The notes under the pieces are model-generated. The model was not told where the DNA came from, did not search any database, and saw nothing but the letters and a program-made list of their open reading frames with translations. From CADEDH01 sp041394285 (GTDB lineage Bacteria; Actinomycetota; Acidimicrobiia; Acidimicrobiales; SZUA-35), in assembly GCA_041394285.1 (NCBI GenBank), contig JAWKIL010000022.1, positions 1 through 64,000 on the forward strand: 64,000 nt of DNA, given 5' to 3'. A program made the position numbers and the translations under genes. This document shows positions 42,259 to 51,394 of the stretch, piece by piece; position 1 is the stretch's first letter, and each line of letters starts with the position of its first letter.

Positions 42259-43365
42259 TCAAGTGTACTTATCATCAGCTGATCCCTTCGCCAACGGCCA
42301 GGCCACCGTGGCCGGGCCGCGGTAGGCGATCGACACCCGGCTGCCCCGGGGATGAGCCGGCTCGGGAGGGCAGCGGGCGAACAGGGTGGAGCCGTCGTCG
42401 AGGTGGAGGCGGTAGCGGGTGTCGTGCCCGTGGTACTCCGCCGCCTCCACCACGGCCGTCATGCCGTCCGCCCCCGCCGGCAGTGACCCGACCGACACCT
42501 GCTCGGGCCGCACCAGCACGGTCACGGCGTCTTCGCCGGGGAGGGGGGCGCCGCCAGCCGGCCGGTGGGGTGGGCGCTCGATGGGGACCGGCCCCAGGGC
42601 CGTGGCGGCAATAGTGGTGCAGGGGCCCTGATCGATCCGGCCCGTCAGCAGGTTCGACTCACCCACGAAGCCGGCCACCCACGGGTTGACCGGGCGGCGG
42701 TAGAGGCCGTCGGGGGTGTCGATCTGCTCCACCCGGCCGTCGCGCATCACCGCCACCCGGTCGCCGAGCACGAACGCTTCGGTCTGATCGTGGGTGACGA
42801 CGAGGGTCGTGACCGCGATCTCTCGCAGGATCCGGCCCACCTCGGAGCGGACCTGCACCCGCAGCGCGGCATCGAGGGCCGAGAACGGCTCGTCGAGCAG
42901 CAGCACGGCCGGCGACGGCGCCAGCGACCGGGCCAGCGCCACTCGTTGCCGCTGGCCGCCCGACAAGGTATGGGGCAGGCGGGAGCCGTACCCGGCCAGA
43001 TCCACCAGGGCCAGTGCCTCCTCCACCCTGGCGGCCACCTCCCGGCGGGGATGGGAGCGGAGCCCGAAGGCGATGTTGGCGGCCACGCTGAGATGGGGGA
43101 ACAGCGCTCCGTCCTGGAACACCATCCCCACCCGCCGGTGTTCGGGCTTCACCCAGGCGCCGGATCCCGACACGACGGTGGTGCCGACGGCGATGCTGCC
43201 CTGTCGGACCGGTTCGAGCCCCGCCACCGCCCGCAGGAGCGATGTCTTGCCGCACCCAGACGGACCGAGCAGCGCCACCGTCTCCCCCGGTGCCACCGCC
43301 AGGGAGACCCGGCGGACCACGTCGATGCCGGGGACGTAGCCCATCGACACGTCGTGGATCGTCAC
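42259..43365 (-). CDS. Iron-type ABC transporter ATP-binding protein
   Basis: This 368-aa ATPase has Walker A GPSGCGKTSLLRAVAG, Q-loop VGMVFQDGALFPHL, signature TLSGGQRQRVALARSL, Walker B AVLLLDEPFSALD and a switch His in VTHDQTEAFVLGD. A C-terminal TOBE-like region (about 245-365) follows, typical of FbpC/CysA/PotA importers. GTG at 43,365 begins at the family N-terminus. It lies between the permease and the binding protein. Confidence 0.9.
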   Translation of the reverse strand: MTIHDVSMGYVPGIDVVRRVSLAVAPGETVALLGPSGCGKTSLLRAVAGLEPVRQGSIAVGTTVVSGSGAWVKPEHRRVGMVFQDGALFPHLSVAANIAFGLRSHPRREVAARVEEALALVDLAGYGSRLPHTLSGGQRQRVALARSLAPSPAVLLLDEPFSALDAALRVQVRSEVGRILREIAVTTLVVTHDQTEAFVLGDRVAVMRDGRVEQIDTPDGLYRRPVNPWVAGFVGESNLLTGRIDQGPCTTIAATALGPVPIERPPHRPAGGAPLPGEDAVTVLVRPEQVSVGSLPAGADGMTAVVEAAEYHGHDTRYRLHLDDGSTLFARCPPEPAHPRGSRVSIAYRGPATVAWPLAKGSADDKYT

Positions 43366-43409
43366 ACCCGAGCCGGAGTCGGCTCCGCCGGGTCGGTGGC
43401 TACCGGCCC

Positions 43410-45011
43410 TCAACCGGCCAGCCCCCGGCGCAGCACGAGCAACCAGGTCAGAGCGGCCGACACGGCCACCAGCAGCAGGGACGCGGCGCCGGCCTCGGCG
43501 TAGAAGCCGTCCTCGTAGGCGTTGAAGATGGTGGTGGCCAGGGTGGAGAAGCCGATGGGGGCCAGCAGGAGCGTGGCCGGCAGCTCCTTCACCGTCGACA
43601 GCAGAACCAGCCCGCCCCCGGCCGCCAGGTTCGGTGTCATGAGGGGCAGATCGACCCGGGCGACGCGCCGCCACCGTGACGGTTCGAGGAGTGCGGCCGA
43701 TTCCCGTACCGGGTCCGGCACCGACCGGACCCCCTGCTCGTCCGGGCCCAGGGCCTGCAGGCCGAAGTGCAGCACGTAGGCCGCCACCAGCAGCCCGGCG
43801 CTCTGGTAGAAGGGGCCGAGTAGGGGCGTGTTGAGCGTGAGGTAGGCGAGCGACAGTGCGATCACGAGACCGGGCACGGCGAACCCGCCGGCCACTCCCA
43901 GGCTGGCCAGGCCGGTGGCGGGGCGGGGATGGCGGACCGACGCCATCGCCACCGGGAGAACGACGATCACCGCCAATGCCGCCGCCGCCACGCCCACCAT
44001 GGCGGTGGACCGGGCCGGGGCGATGAGCTGACCCAGGTCGATCCGGCCCGAGGTGATACCCCGCTGGGCCCACAGCCCGAGGCTGGCCACCGGAACGAGC
44101 AGGCCGACGGAGGCGACCAGGGCGCAGGCCGCCGTGGCGGGAGCAACGGCCCGCCCGAGGCTGACCGGCCGACCGGGAACCAGGGCGACTCCGCGGTCCG
44201 GTCCGGCCTGGCCCCGCAGCCGGCGCTCTCCGAGTACCACCCCGGCCGCCAGTACCGCCAGGAGGGCGGCCGCCCCGAACGATGTCGGCCGATCCACGAG
44301 GCGGGAGGCGTAGACCACGCGGGTCAGGGTGTCGAAGCCGACCAGCTGAACCGCCCCGAGCTCGCTCCAGGTGTAGAGGAAGACGAGCAGGGTGCTGGCC
44401 GCCACCGACGCCCGGATGTGGGGAACCGTCACCCGCACGAACGTCGACCAGGCGGAATGGCCGAGCAGTCGGGCGCTGTCGTGGAGCGACTGCGGCACCC
44501 TCGACAGTCGGGCGCTCACCGGCAGCAGCACGTAGGGGTAGGTGAAGGCGCTGAGGATCAGCCAGGCCGCTCCCAGGCCCCGGAACCGTCGCGGTGGCGT
44601 CATCCCCACCGCTTGGAGGGCTTCGTGGAGCATCCCGCCGGGGGCCAGTCCGGCGATGAAGGCGGCGGCGCCCACGAACGACGGAAGCACCATCGGGAGC
44701 ATAAGCACTGCCCGCCACAGCCGCCGGCCGGGGAGGTCGGTTCGTGTCACCAGCCAGGCCAGGAGGGTTCCGACGCTGGCCGCCGTCACCGACACCAGCA
44801 CGGCGAGCTGGATCGACCGCCACAGCGGCCCGGCGAGCTGACGGGCGAGCGGGCCGAGATCGCCTCCCAGTGATGCGGCCCGGACGAGCACGAGCAACGC
44901 CGGAGCGGCGAACACCATCCCCACCAGGGAGCACAGGAGCCGCAGGCCCAGGTGGGCTGGCATCAGCGCCGGTATGCGTCGAACGGGCGACGCCGGGGAC
45001 GGGGCGACCAC
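43410..45011 (-). CDS. Iron-type ABC transporter permease, two fused modules
   Basis: This 533-aa membrane protein has twelve helices and two copies of the binding-protein-dependent permease domain. EAA-like loops are seen at about residues 175-195 (SARLLGHSAWSTFVRVTVPH) and 440-460 (SAALLEPSRWRRVARVDLPL). Such tandem permeases are typical of FbpB. GTG start. It is the first gene of the operon. Confidence 0.9.
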   Translation of the reverse strand: MVAPSPASPVRRIPALMPAHLGLRLLCSLVGMVFAAPALLVLVRAASLGGDLGPLARQLAGPLWRSIQLAVLVSVTAASVGTLLAWLVTRTDLPGRRLWRAVLMLPMVLPSFVGAAAFIAGLAPGGMLHEALQAVGMTPPRRFRGLGAAWLILSAFTYPYVLLPVSARLSRVPQSLHDSARLLGHSAWSTFVRVTVPHIRASVAASTLLVFLYTWSELGAVQLVGFDTLTRVVYASRLVDRPTSFGAAALLAVLAAGVVLGERRLRGQAGPDRGVALVPGRPVSLGRAVAPATAACALVASVGLLVPVASLGLWAQRGITSGRIDLGQLIAPARSTAMVGVAAAALAVIVVLPVAMASVRHPRPATGLASLGVAGGFAVPGLVIALSLAYLTLNTPLLGPFYQSAGLLVAAYVLHFGLQALGPDEQGVRSVPDPVRESAALLEPSRWRRVARVDLPLMTPNLAAGGGLVLLSTVKELPATLLLAPIGFSTLATTIFNAYEDGFYAEAGAASLLLVAVSAALTWLLVLRRGLAG

Positions 45012-45072
45012 GGGCCTGAGTCTAGCCCCTGCCGCCGCTGATGTTAACCAAGCTTTATGGGAAGCGTCAGGG

Positions 45073-46281
45073 TTACTCGGCGATGGCGTCGAGCTCGGCC
45101 AACACCTCGTCGGTGTGCTCTCCCAGGGCCGGCACCATGCGGCGGGGCTTGAGGGTGGATCCGTTGTAGATGACCGGGGCGGCGATCGTCATCAGGTTGT
45201 CGCCGTCGCCGTCGGTGACCGGGATGAAGCTGTCGAGGGCGAGTGCCTGGGGGTCCTGGGCCACCTCGGCCATGGTCTGGCAGGGGGCCCACCACACGTC
45301 GAACTCCTCGAACTTCTGGGCCCAGTAGGCCAGGTCCTGAGTGGCGAAGGCCTCGTCGAGCAGGCGGATCAGCTCCACCTTGTTCTCCATCATGTTGGGG
45401 GCGGTGGAGAACCGCTCGTCGTCGGTGATGTCGGGCCAGCCGATGGCGGCGCCGACGCCGGGAAGGTGGCGGGCCGCCTCCACCCCGATCAGGTAGAACC
45501 ACTTGTCGTCGGCCGTCTTGTAGCAGTTGACCAGGGGGGTGCTGAGCTCGGTGCGGGGCCGCATCCGGGCCAGGCGGCCGAAGGTCATCTGGGTGGCCAG
45601 GTCGACCGACACGGCGTAGAGCCCGGTCTGGAACAACGACGTCTCCACCACCTGGCCCTCGCCGGTGCGCTCCCGGCCCATGAGGGCGGCCAGCACCGCC
45701 ATGCAGGTGGTGATGCCGGTCATGTGGTCGCCGATGCCGCCCTTGAGGTTGACCGGGTCGTCCTGCTCGGGTCGGTTGGTGCGGGCCATGCCGGTACGGG
45801 CGATGAAGGCACCGATGTCGTAGCCCGGGGTGTCACGGTCGGGGCCCACCGGGCCGTACCCGGTCTGGGAGGCTATGACCAGGCTGGGATGGCGCTCCCG
45901 CACCGACGCCGGGTCGAGCCGCAGGCGTTCCAGGGCGTTGGGCCGCCAGTTGGTGAGGAACACGTCGGCCGTGGTGAGCAGCCGGTCGAAGGTCTGGAGC
46001 CCATCGTCGGTGTTGAGGTCCAGGACCACCGACCGCTTACCCCGGTTGTCCTGGGCGAAGCTCGGGTTGGCCAGCTTCTTGGCCACGCCGAGGGCGGCCA
46101 GGAACCCCCGCTGGGGGTCGCCGCTGGGGGCCTCCACCTTGACGACGTCGGCGCCCCAGTCGGCCAGCAGCCCCGCCGCCGAGGGGCCGGCTATCCACTG
46201 GGTCAGCTCCACCACGCGGATGCCGTCGAGGGGCCGCCGATCTTCTTGCCCGCTGGAGTCCTGTTGGGTGTCCACCGTCAC
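45073..46281 (-). CDS. Class III (CaiB/BaiF) CoA-transferase
   Basis: This 402-aa protein begins its fold with LDGIRVVELTQWIAGPSAAG and GADVVKVEAPSGDPQRG. It has NPSFAQDNRGKRSVVLDLNT and a catalytic Asp in GYDIGAFIARTG; GGIGDHMTGITTCMAVLAAL is conserved. The family moves CoA between acyl acids; substrate unknown. GTG at 46,281 keeps the gene clear of the divergent NDH-2 gene, while an ATG at 46,341 would overlap it. Its leader lacks a good Shine-Dalgarno, so the start is uncertain. Confidence 0.87.
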   Translation of the reverse strand: MTVDTQQDSSGQEDRRPLDGIRVVELTQWIAGPSAAGLLADWGADVVKVEAPSGDPQRGFLAALGVAKKLANPSFAQDNRGKRSVVLDLNTDDGLQTFDRLLTTADVFLTNWRPNALERLRLDPASVRERHPSLVIASQTGYGPVGPDRDTPGYDIGAFIARTGMARTNRPEQDDPVNLKGGIGDHMTGITTCMAVLAALMGRERTGEGQVVETSLFQTGLYAVSVDLATQMTFGRLARMRPRTELSTPLVNCYKTADDKWFYLIGVEAARHLPGVGAAIGWPDITDDERFSTAPNMMENKVELIRLLDEAFATQDLAYWAQKFEEFDVWWAPCQTMAEVAQDPQALALDSFIPVTDGDGDNLMTIAAPVIYNGSTLKPRRMVPALGEHTDEVLAELDAIAE

Positions 46282-46339
46282 AGTCTGGTGGTTGACCCCG
46301 AGGTCGGCCAGTTGGCGGGAATCGGGGTAGAGGAGGAGC

Positions 46340-47662
46340 ATGCAGCATCGATCGAAGGTGGTCGTGGTGGGGGCGGGGTTCGGCGGCCTGGCCGTGGCCC
46401 GGGAGCTGGGTGACGACCCGGCGGTGGAGCTCACCCTCATCGACGGGAACAACTACCACACGTTCTGGCCGCTCCTGTACCAGGTGGCCACGGCCGGTCT
46501 CGACACGAGCGACATCTGCTTCCCGGTGCGGCGGATCTTCCGCCGCCAGCCCGGGGTCCAGGTGGTGCTGGGCTGGGTGACCGGGCTCGACCTGGACCGC
46601 CGCGAGCTCACCGTCGACAACGACCGCACCTTCCCCTACGACCTCCTGGTGATCGCCGCCGGCACCGTCAGCTCCGCCTTCGGGGTGCCTGGCGTGGAGG
46701 AGCACACCTTTCCCCTCAAGTCGGCCGACGATGCGCTCGACCTGCGTACCCACCTCCTGGCCGGCTTCGAGCGGGCTGCCGCCGGGCGCAGCCCCCAGGG
46801 GGAGCTGGCGGTGGTGATCGTGGGTGGGGGACCCACGGGGGTGGAGCTGGCCGGCAGCATCCGGGAGTTGGTGGACAACGTGCTGTGCTGGGAGTTCCCC
46901 GAGCTCGACCTGGCCCACCTGCCGATCACGTTGGTGGAGCTGGGGGAGCGGGTGCTGGCCCCCTTCCATCCCGACCTGTCGGCCGCCGCCACCCGGGCGC
47001 TGCGGCTCCGGGGGGTGGCGGTGGAGCTGGGCGTCGGGGTGGAGCGGGTGGAGCCGGGCACGGTGGTACTGGCCGACGGGCGCCGGCTGGCTGCTTCCAC
47101 CATCGTGTGGGCGGCGGGCGTGACCGCCAGCCCTCTGGCCCGCATGGCTGATGTGGAGTTGGGCCGAGGCGGGCGGATCGTCACCAGCGCCGACCTCTCG
47201 CTCCCCGACCATCCCGAGGTGTTCGCCGTGGGCGACATAGCGCTGCCTCCGGGGCCGCCCCTGCCCCAGGTGGCCCAGCCCGCCATCCAGGGCGGTCGCC
47301 ACGTGGCGGCGCAGATCAAAGCCCGCCTGGCCGGAGAACCGACCCGCCCGTTCCGCTATCGGGATCGGGGGTCCATGGCCACCATCGGGCGCAACAGCGC
47401 AGTGGCCGAGTTCCCCAACGGCTGGCGGTTCCACGGGGTGATCGGCTGGGGGATGTGGCTGGCCCTGCACCTGGTGGAGCTGATCGGGTTCCGCAACCGG
47501 GCCTCGGTGCTGGTCAACTGGGTGTGGAACTACGTCACGTACGACAGGGGGGCCCGCATCATCCTGCGTCACCGGATGCCGCCGGCCCCGGTGCCGGCTC
47601 AGGCCGACGTTCGGCCAGCCAAGCCAGGATCTCGGTCAGCGCCGGCCCCGGATGGTCCTTGA
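46340..47662 (+). CDS. ndh: Type II NADH dehydrogenase
   Basis: This 440-aa flavoprotein oxidises NADH and reduces quinone at the inner membrane face without proton pumping. FAD motif VVVVGAGFGGLAVARELG (about residues 7-24), the NADH motif VVIVGGGPTGVELAGSI (about 158-174), and FAVGDIA (about 295) are present; GWGMWLALHLVEL and ASVLVNWVWNYVTYDRGARI form the amphipathic C-terminal membrane-binding part. AGGAGGAG precedes the ATG. Its last 104 bp overlap the 3' end of the convergent dehydrogenase gene. Confidence 0.93.
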   Translation: MQHRSKVVVVGAGFGGLAVARELGDDPAVELTLIDGNNYHTFWPLLYQVATAGLDTSDICFPVRRIFRRQPGVQVVLGWVTGLDLDRRELTVDNDRTFPYDLLVIAAGTVSSAFGVPGVEEHTFPLKSADDALDLRTHLLAGFERAAAGRSPQGELAVVIVGGGPTGVELAGSIRELVDNVLCWEFPELDLAHLPITLVELGERVLAPFHPDLSAAATRALRLRGVAVELGVGVERVEPGTVVLADGRRLAASTIVWAAGVTASPLARMADVELGRGGRIVTSADLSLPDHPEVFAVGDIALPPGPPLPQVAQPAIQGGRHVAAQIKARLAGEPTRPFRYRDRGSMATIGRNSAVAEFPNGWRFHGVIGWGMWLALHLVELIGFRNRASVLVNWVWNYVTYDRGARIILRHRMPPAPVPAQADVRPAKPGSRSAPAPDGP

Positions 47663-48431
47663 AGCCGGCCAGGCGCCGGTACAGCTCCTCCGCCCCCCGG
47701 TGGAACCCGTCGGGGAGACCGGCAGCGGCCATGGTGGCCGCGATCTCGGCCATCTCGCCTTCGAACCGCCATGCCTTCGGGCCTGAGCCGGCCGCCACCC
47801 GGTCGGACCGCTCCCGCAGGCCGGGCTGCGACAGCGCCCACTCCTCGCGCAGGGCGTCGAGCGCCCCGGCCTGGCTGGCCAGGGCGTTCACCGCCAGCAG
47901 CAGGGCATTGGAGCCCTTGGTCCAGGCGGCGTAGGCCATCTTGAGGGTGGATGCGGGGGCACCTTCGGCCGTGCCGGCCAGGGTCCGCACATCGAGGGCG
48001 GAGCCCGCCCACAGCGGCGCCAGCCCGGCCGCCTGAGGGCCGGCCAGATAGAGCCGGGTGGTCCCGGGCTGCTCCGCCGGTGGGCCGATCACGCCGCCGT
48101 CGACGTAGCGCTCGCCGAAGCAGGCGGCCACCCGGGCGGCGGTGGCGGGGGACACGGCGTTGGCGTCGAGGTAGACGCCGTCGAACCCGGTGGCCGCCAC
48201 CTCGGCGGCCACGGCCTCGGCCGCCGACGGAGGGCAGATCGAGACGATGACGTCGCTGCGGTGGCAGAGGGTGGCCAGCTCCCCGGCGTCGACGAGCTGG
48301 GCGGCGGCGGCCCGGGAGGCGGTGGCGGGGGAGCGGCCGGCCGAGACCCACAACCGCTCGGCGGCGCCGTTGGCGCAGGCGGCGAGGCTGGCGCCCATCT
48401 TGCCCGGGTGGAGGAAGCCGATGGTGGTCAC
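47559..48431 (-). CDS. NAD(P)-dependent oxidoreductase, 6PGDH/3-HIBDH-like with DUF1932-type C-terminus
   Basis: This 290-aa protein has an N-terminal NAD(P)-binding domain (TTIGFLHPGKMGASLAA) and a phosphogluconate-dehydrogenase-like C-terminal helical domain (APASTLKMAYAAWTKGSNAL carries the conserved catalytic-type Lys). PPSAAEAVAAEV and VYLDANAVSP are typical of the family. Specific substrate unknown. GTG at 48,431. Tail overlaps ndh by 104 bp; head is 39 bp from the PNPOx gene. Confidence 0.82.
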   Translation of the reverse strand: MTTIGFLHPGKMGASLAACANGAAERLWVSAGRSPATASRAAAAQLVDAGELATLCHRSDVIVSICPPSAAEAVAAEVAATGFDGVYLDANAVSPATAARVAACFGERYVDGGVIGPPAEQPGTTRLYLAGPQAAGLAPLWAGSALDVRTLAGTAEGAPASTLKMAYAAWTKGSNALLLAVNALASQAGALDALREEWALSQPGLRERSDRVAAGSGPKAWRFEGEMAEIAATMAAAGLPDGFHRGAEELYRRLAGFKDHPGPALTEILAWLAERRPEPAPGPAASGDAG

Positions 48432-48470
48432 CGTGGTGACCGTAGCCTTGGAGGCCCGAGGAGGACACCC

Positions 48471-48950
48471 ATGCACACCCTGGAACAGACCGCCCCCGCC
48501 TTCGTGGCCATGGCCCATCGGATCGTGTGGTGCACCGTGGGCACCGTGACCCCGGACGGCTGGCCCGCCAGCAGGATCCTGCACCCCATCTGGGAGTGGA
48601 GCGGCACCACCCTGACCGGCTGGATCGCCACCTCGCCCCGGTCGCCCAAGGCGGCCGATCTGGCCGTGCATCCCCAGGTGTCGCTCACCTACTGGGACCC
48701 GACGCACGACACCTGCACCGCCGACTGCGACACCGCCTGGGAGGACACCCCCGAGCAGCGCCAGGCCGGCTGGGACCGGTTCAAGAACGGCCCCGCCCCG
48801 GTGGGCTACGACCCGGCCATCATCCCCCAGTGGACCGACGCCCAGAACCCCGACTTCGGGATCCTGCGCCTCACCCCCCGACGCCTGCGGCTCATGCCCG
48901 GTTCCCTGATGCTGGCGGGGCAGGGCGAGCTGCTCACCTGGCGAGGCTGA
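48471..48950 (+). CDS. Pyridoxamine 5'-phosphate oxidase-like flavin-binding protein
   Basis: This 159-aa split-barrel protein has VWCTVGTVTPDGWPASRILH and GWIATSPRSPKAADLAVHPQ, which follow the PNPOx-like/general stress protein 26 pattern for FMN or F420 binding. Genuine PdxH would be about 210 residues with an R-P-V-L ending, so this is a relative. GAGGAGG precedes the ATG. Divergent from the dehydrogenase gene. Confidence 0.8.
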   Translation: MHTLEQTAPAFVAMAHRIVWCTVGTVTPDGWPASRILHPIWEWSGTTLTGWIATSPRSPKAADLAVHPQVSLTYWDPTHDTCTADCDTAWEDTPEQRQAGWDRFKNGPAPVGYDPAIIPQWTDAQNPDFGILRLTPRRLRLMPGSLMLAGQGELLTWRG

Positions 48951-49047
48951 GGACGACGCCGGGCCCACCCGGGCTTCAGTTGTCAAGGAGCTCACCGGGT
49001 GTCGGCCGGAGAACCGGCTCACCCGATCGTGACCGCGGAAGGCGACC

Positions 49048-50418
49048 TCAGGCGGCCGTCCACCGGTTGTCCGCTGGTGGCGGACAGCCGGCTGCGGTCG
49101 TCCGATCAGCCGCCGGGGTGTCTGCGGTGAGCGGACCGCGGCCGTCAGCGGTGAAGCGGTTGGGCCGGGCCGTGCGCCACAGGGCGCCGTCGGGCTGGTG
49201 GAGGTGCAGCCCCCGATCGGCGTCGAGCACGAGCCGCCAGCCGCCTTCGTGGGCCAGGTGGTGATGCCGGGAACACAAGGGCACCAGGTTGGCCAGGTCG
49301 GTCGGGCCGTTCGACGGGGGCGACCACGGCACGACGTGATGGGCCTGGCACCAGCTGAGGGGCCGGTCGCAACCGAACCAGGCACAACCCGTGTACATGG
49401 CTCGCAGGGCGGCCCACTGGGCGTCGGTGGCGGTGCGGAAGCGGCGTCCGACTTCCACCGGTACCCGCCGCTCGTCGAGCACGACCTTGCGGATCACCGC
49501 ATCGCAGGCGTACCGGCGGGCGGTACCGACCGGCACGGGCACCCCGGCTCCCGTCTCGCACACCGAGCCCGGGTGCGGGCCGTCGAGCAGTGTCGCAGCC
49601 TCGACGACCAGTGTGATCGACGGCCGCCCCATCGCCGACACGCCCCCGCCCGAGATCAGGCTCAACAGGGCCCGGGCGGCCAGGCGCTCGTCGAGCGCGA
49701 CGGGAGCCGCCACGCCGTCGCCCACCTCGGACGAGCTGTCGGATTCCCGACACAAAGCCGCCATCTCGGCCGCTACCCGGGACGAGACCCGCTCGTAGTC
49801 CTCGGCGCTGAAGCTGGCCGCGAGGCGACCCACACCGTTGCGGCCCTGCCACAACCGCACCTCGGACGGCGCTGGCTCCCGGCTCGTTCCCGCCCGGTCC
49901 CTGGCCCGCTGGAGGGCACGGCTCAGGTGCCGGCTGAACGAATCGACCGACAAGCGCCGGGCGGCGTCGAGCAACGCGTCGCCCTGGCCCACCAACTTCG
50001 CCCGCTCGGCGTCGGTCGCCTGGTTGAGGGCTCGGGCCGCGGCGTCGAGATGGGCGGCCCCGATCGAGCCTGCCGACAGCGCGGCGGCGAACGAGGGTAG
50101 TGCGGCCGCCGCCCCGGCCCGGGCGGTTTCGGACCGCACGGTGGACGCCGACACCTCGCCGTTACCGCCGAGCGTGCCCTCGGCCCCCGGACCGACACCG
50201 TCGGCGGCCAGCTCATCGGCCCGCTGCGCCGCCCGCACCAGGAGCCCAGCAACCGATCGTTCGACCCGGCGGCCCGCCGCCACGATCTCGGTTAGCCCGC
50301 CGGGGTCGAGCCCCGACAGGTCCAGCAGGCCGATCTCGCTGGCGATGGCCCGCAGCAGGCCAGCGCCGCCCCACGCCGTGTCGATCGGCTCGTCCGCTTC
50401 CATCAGCGCTCCGCGCAT
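49048..50418 (-). CDS. DUF222/13E12-type HNH endonuclease protein
   Basis: This 456-aa protein has an N-terminal helical DUF222 (13E12 repeat) domain (about 20-300) and a C-terminal HNH motif: CQAHHVVPWSPPSNGPTDLA, then NLVPLCSRHHHLAHEGGW (about 365-400). Such proteins are abundant and multi-copy in actinobacteria, sometimes linked to mobile DNA; cellular role unknown. GGGAGGT six bases before the ATG supports the start. It sits alone, divergent from the thioesterase gene. The 234-bp gap contains an AT-richer stretch (50,520-50,615) with no convincing gene. Confidence 0.88.
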   Translation of the reverse strand: MRGALMEADEPIDTAWGGAGLLRAIASEIGLLDLSGLDPGGLTEIVAAGRRVERSVAGLLVRAAQRADELAADGVGPGAEGTLGGNGEVSASTVRSETARAGAAAALPSFAAALSAGSIGAAHLDAAARALNQATDAERAKLVGQGDALLDAARRLSVDSFSRHLSRALQRARDRAGTSREPAPSEVRLWQGRNGVGRLAASFSAEDYERVSSRVAAEMAALCRESDSSSEVGDGVAAPVALDERLAARALLSLISGGGVSAMGRPSITLVVEAATLLDGPHPGSVCETGAGVPVPVGTARRYACDAVIRKVVLDERRVPVEVGRRFRTATDAQWAALRAMYTGCAWFGCDRPLSWCQAHHVVPWSPPSNGPTDLANLVPLCSRHHHLAHEGGWRLVLDADRGLHLHQPDGALWRTARPNRFTADGRGPLTADTPAADRTTAAGCPPPADNRWTAA

Positions 50419-50652
50419 CGAACACCTCCCATGTGTCGTCCCGGCGGAAACGCCGCCCGGCGACTGTCACAGCTCGTATGTAGAACGTTGGGGAAGGTGT
50501 CGGCGCTCATCGAGCGATCGACAGGGAGAGCATAGTGAACGTCAGTTCGAGAAACAACCAGATTGCGAAGAATGTAGAGAAATCCAAGGGATGCGGCCGC
50601 AAGCAACCTGATGCGCCGGAGTGTCGCTGCGCCGGCTACGGTGGCCGGTTCC

Positions 50653-51051
50653 ATGGCACACGAGACCACCATCGCCGTCCGGTTCTCCGAGCTCGACCCC
50701 TACGGCCACGTCAATCACGCCGTGTACCTGACCTATTTCGAGCAGGCCCGGTGCGAGGCGCTGAACCATTGCGGCATCCCCATCGAGACGATCGCCGAGC
50801 GGGGATACCAGCTCGTGGTCACCGAGCTGGCGGCCCGCTTCGTCCGCTCGGCCGGGCCGGGAGACCTGGTCACGGTCGAGACCCGCCTCAAGGAGCAGCG
50901 CCGGGCCCGGGGCACCTGGGCCCAGCGGATCCTGCGCGACGGTCTGGAACTGGTGACGGCCGACATCACCATCGGGGTGACCGACCGCTCGGGCAAGCCC
51001 AGCCGGCCGCCCGACTGGCTGTTCCCCGCCCTCCAACCCCTGCTTGACTAG
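50653..51051 (+). CDS. Hotdog-fold acyl-CoA thioesterase
   Basis: This 132-aa protein has the YbgC/4-hydroxybenzoyl-CoA thioesterase motif (VRFSELDPYGHVNHAVYLTY, residues 9-28), with the catalytic Asp in DPYGHVNH. It hydrolyses acyl-CoA, substrate unknown. The ATG at 50,653 places the motif at the normal distance; an ATG at 50,611 would extend the N-terminus by 14 residues. The next gene starts 4 bp downstream. Confidence 0.87.
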   Translation: MAHETTIAVRFSELDPYGHVNHAVYLTYFEQARCEALNHCGIPIETIAERGYQLVVTELAARFVRSAGPGDLVTVETRLKEQRRARGTWAQRILRDGLELVTADITIGVTDRSGKPSRPPDWLFPALQPLLD

Positions 51052-51055
51052 ACGG

Positions 51056-51322
51056 GTGAGCTTCATCGGCACCGGGGGCGAAGACTGGGTCGAGCTCGAC
51101 ATGGACCTGTTCGAGCGGAGCCGGGTGAGTGCGCTCCAGTCGATCCTGGTCGACCGCAGCCCCATGGTGGAGGCCGCCATCGGCACCCCTTACGAGGTGG
51201 AGACCGCCGACGACGGCACGGTCTACCTGCTGGTGGGAGGCCGCCGGCGCTTCCAGGCCGAGGTCGGTTACGACGAGCGCCTCCTGCTCACCTCGGTGCT
51301 CGCTCCCGACGGGCCGTTGTAG
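51056..51322 (+). CDS. Hypothetical protein next to thioesterase
   Basis: This 88-aa protein (VSFIGTGGEDWVELDMDLFE) has mixed alpha/beta appearance and no recognised motif. GTG at 51,056, with GACGGG upstream, starts 4 bp after the thioesterase stop; a TTG at 51,044 would overlap it. Co-translation suggests a shared function with the thioesterase, but nothing further can be said. Confidence 0.6.
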   Translation: MSFIGTGGEDWVELDMDLFERSRVSALQSILVDRSPMVEAAIGTPYEVETADDGTVYLLVGGRRRFQAEVGYDERLLLTSVLAPDGPL

Positions 51323-51394
51323 TTCCCCCCTTGTCTGGCACGAGGAGGCGAAGCCCGACAGACTGACGGGCGACGGAAACGGAGGCCGACCCCT

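Noticed and set aside
42225..42262. TTGACA and a palindromic TGATCA before the binding-protein gene as an iron-regulated promoter
   Set aside because: TTGACA overlaps the ATPase stop and no -10 at 16-18 bp is convincing; no match to the DtxR/IdeR consensus.
50520..50652. A small gene starting at GTG 50,535 in the AT-richer gap
   Set aside because: The frame runs out of frame through the thioesterase gene and has no motif; thioesterase coding is clear.
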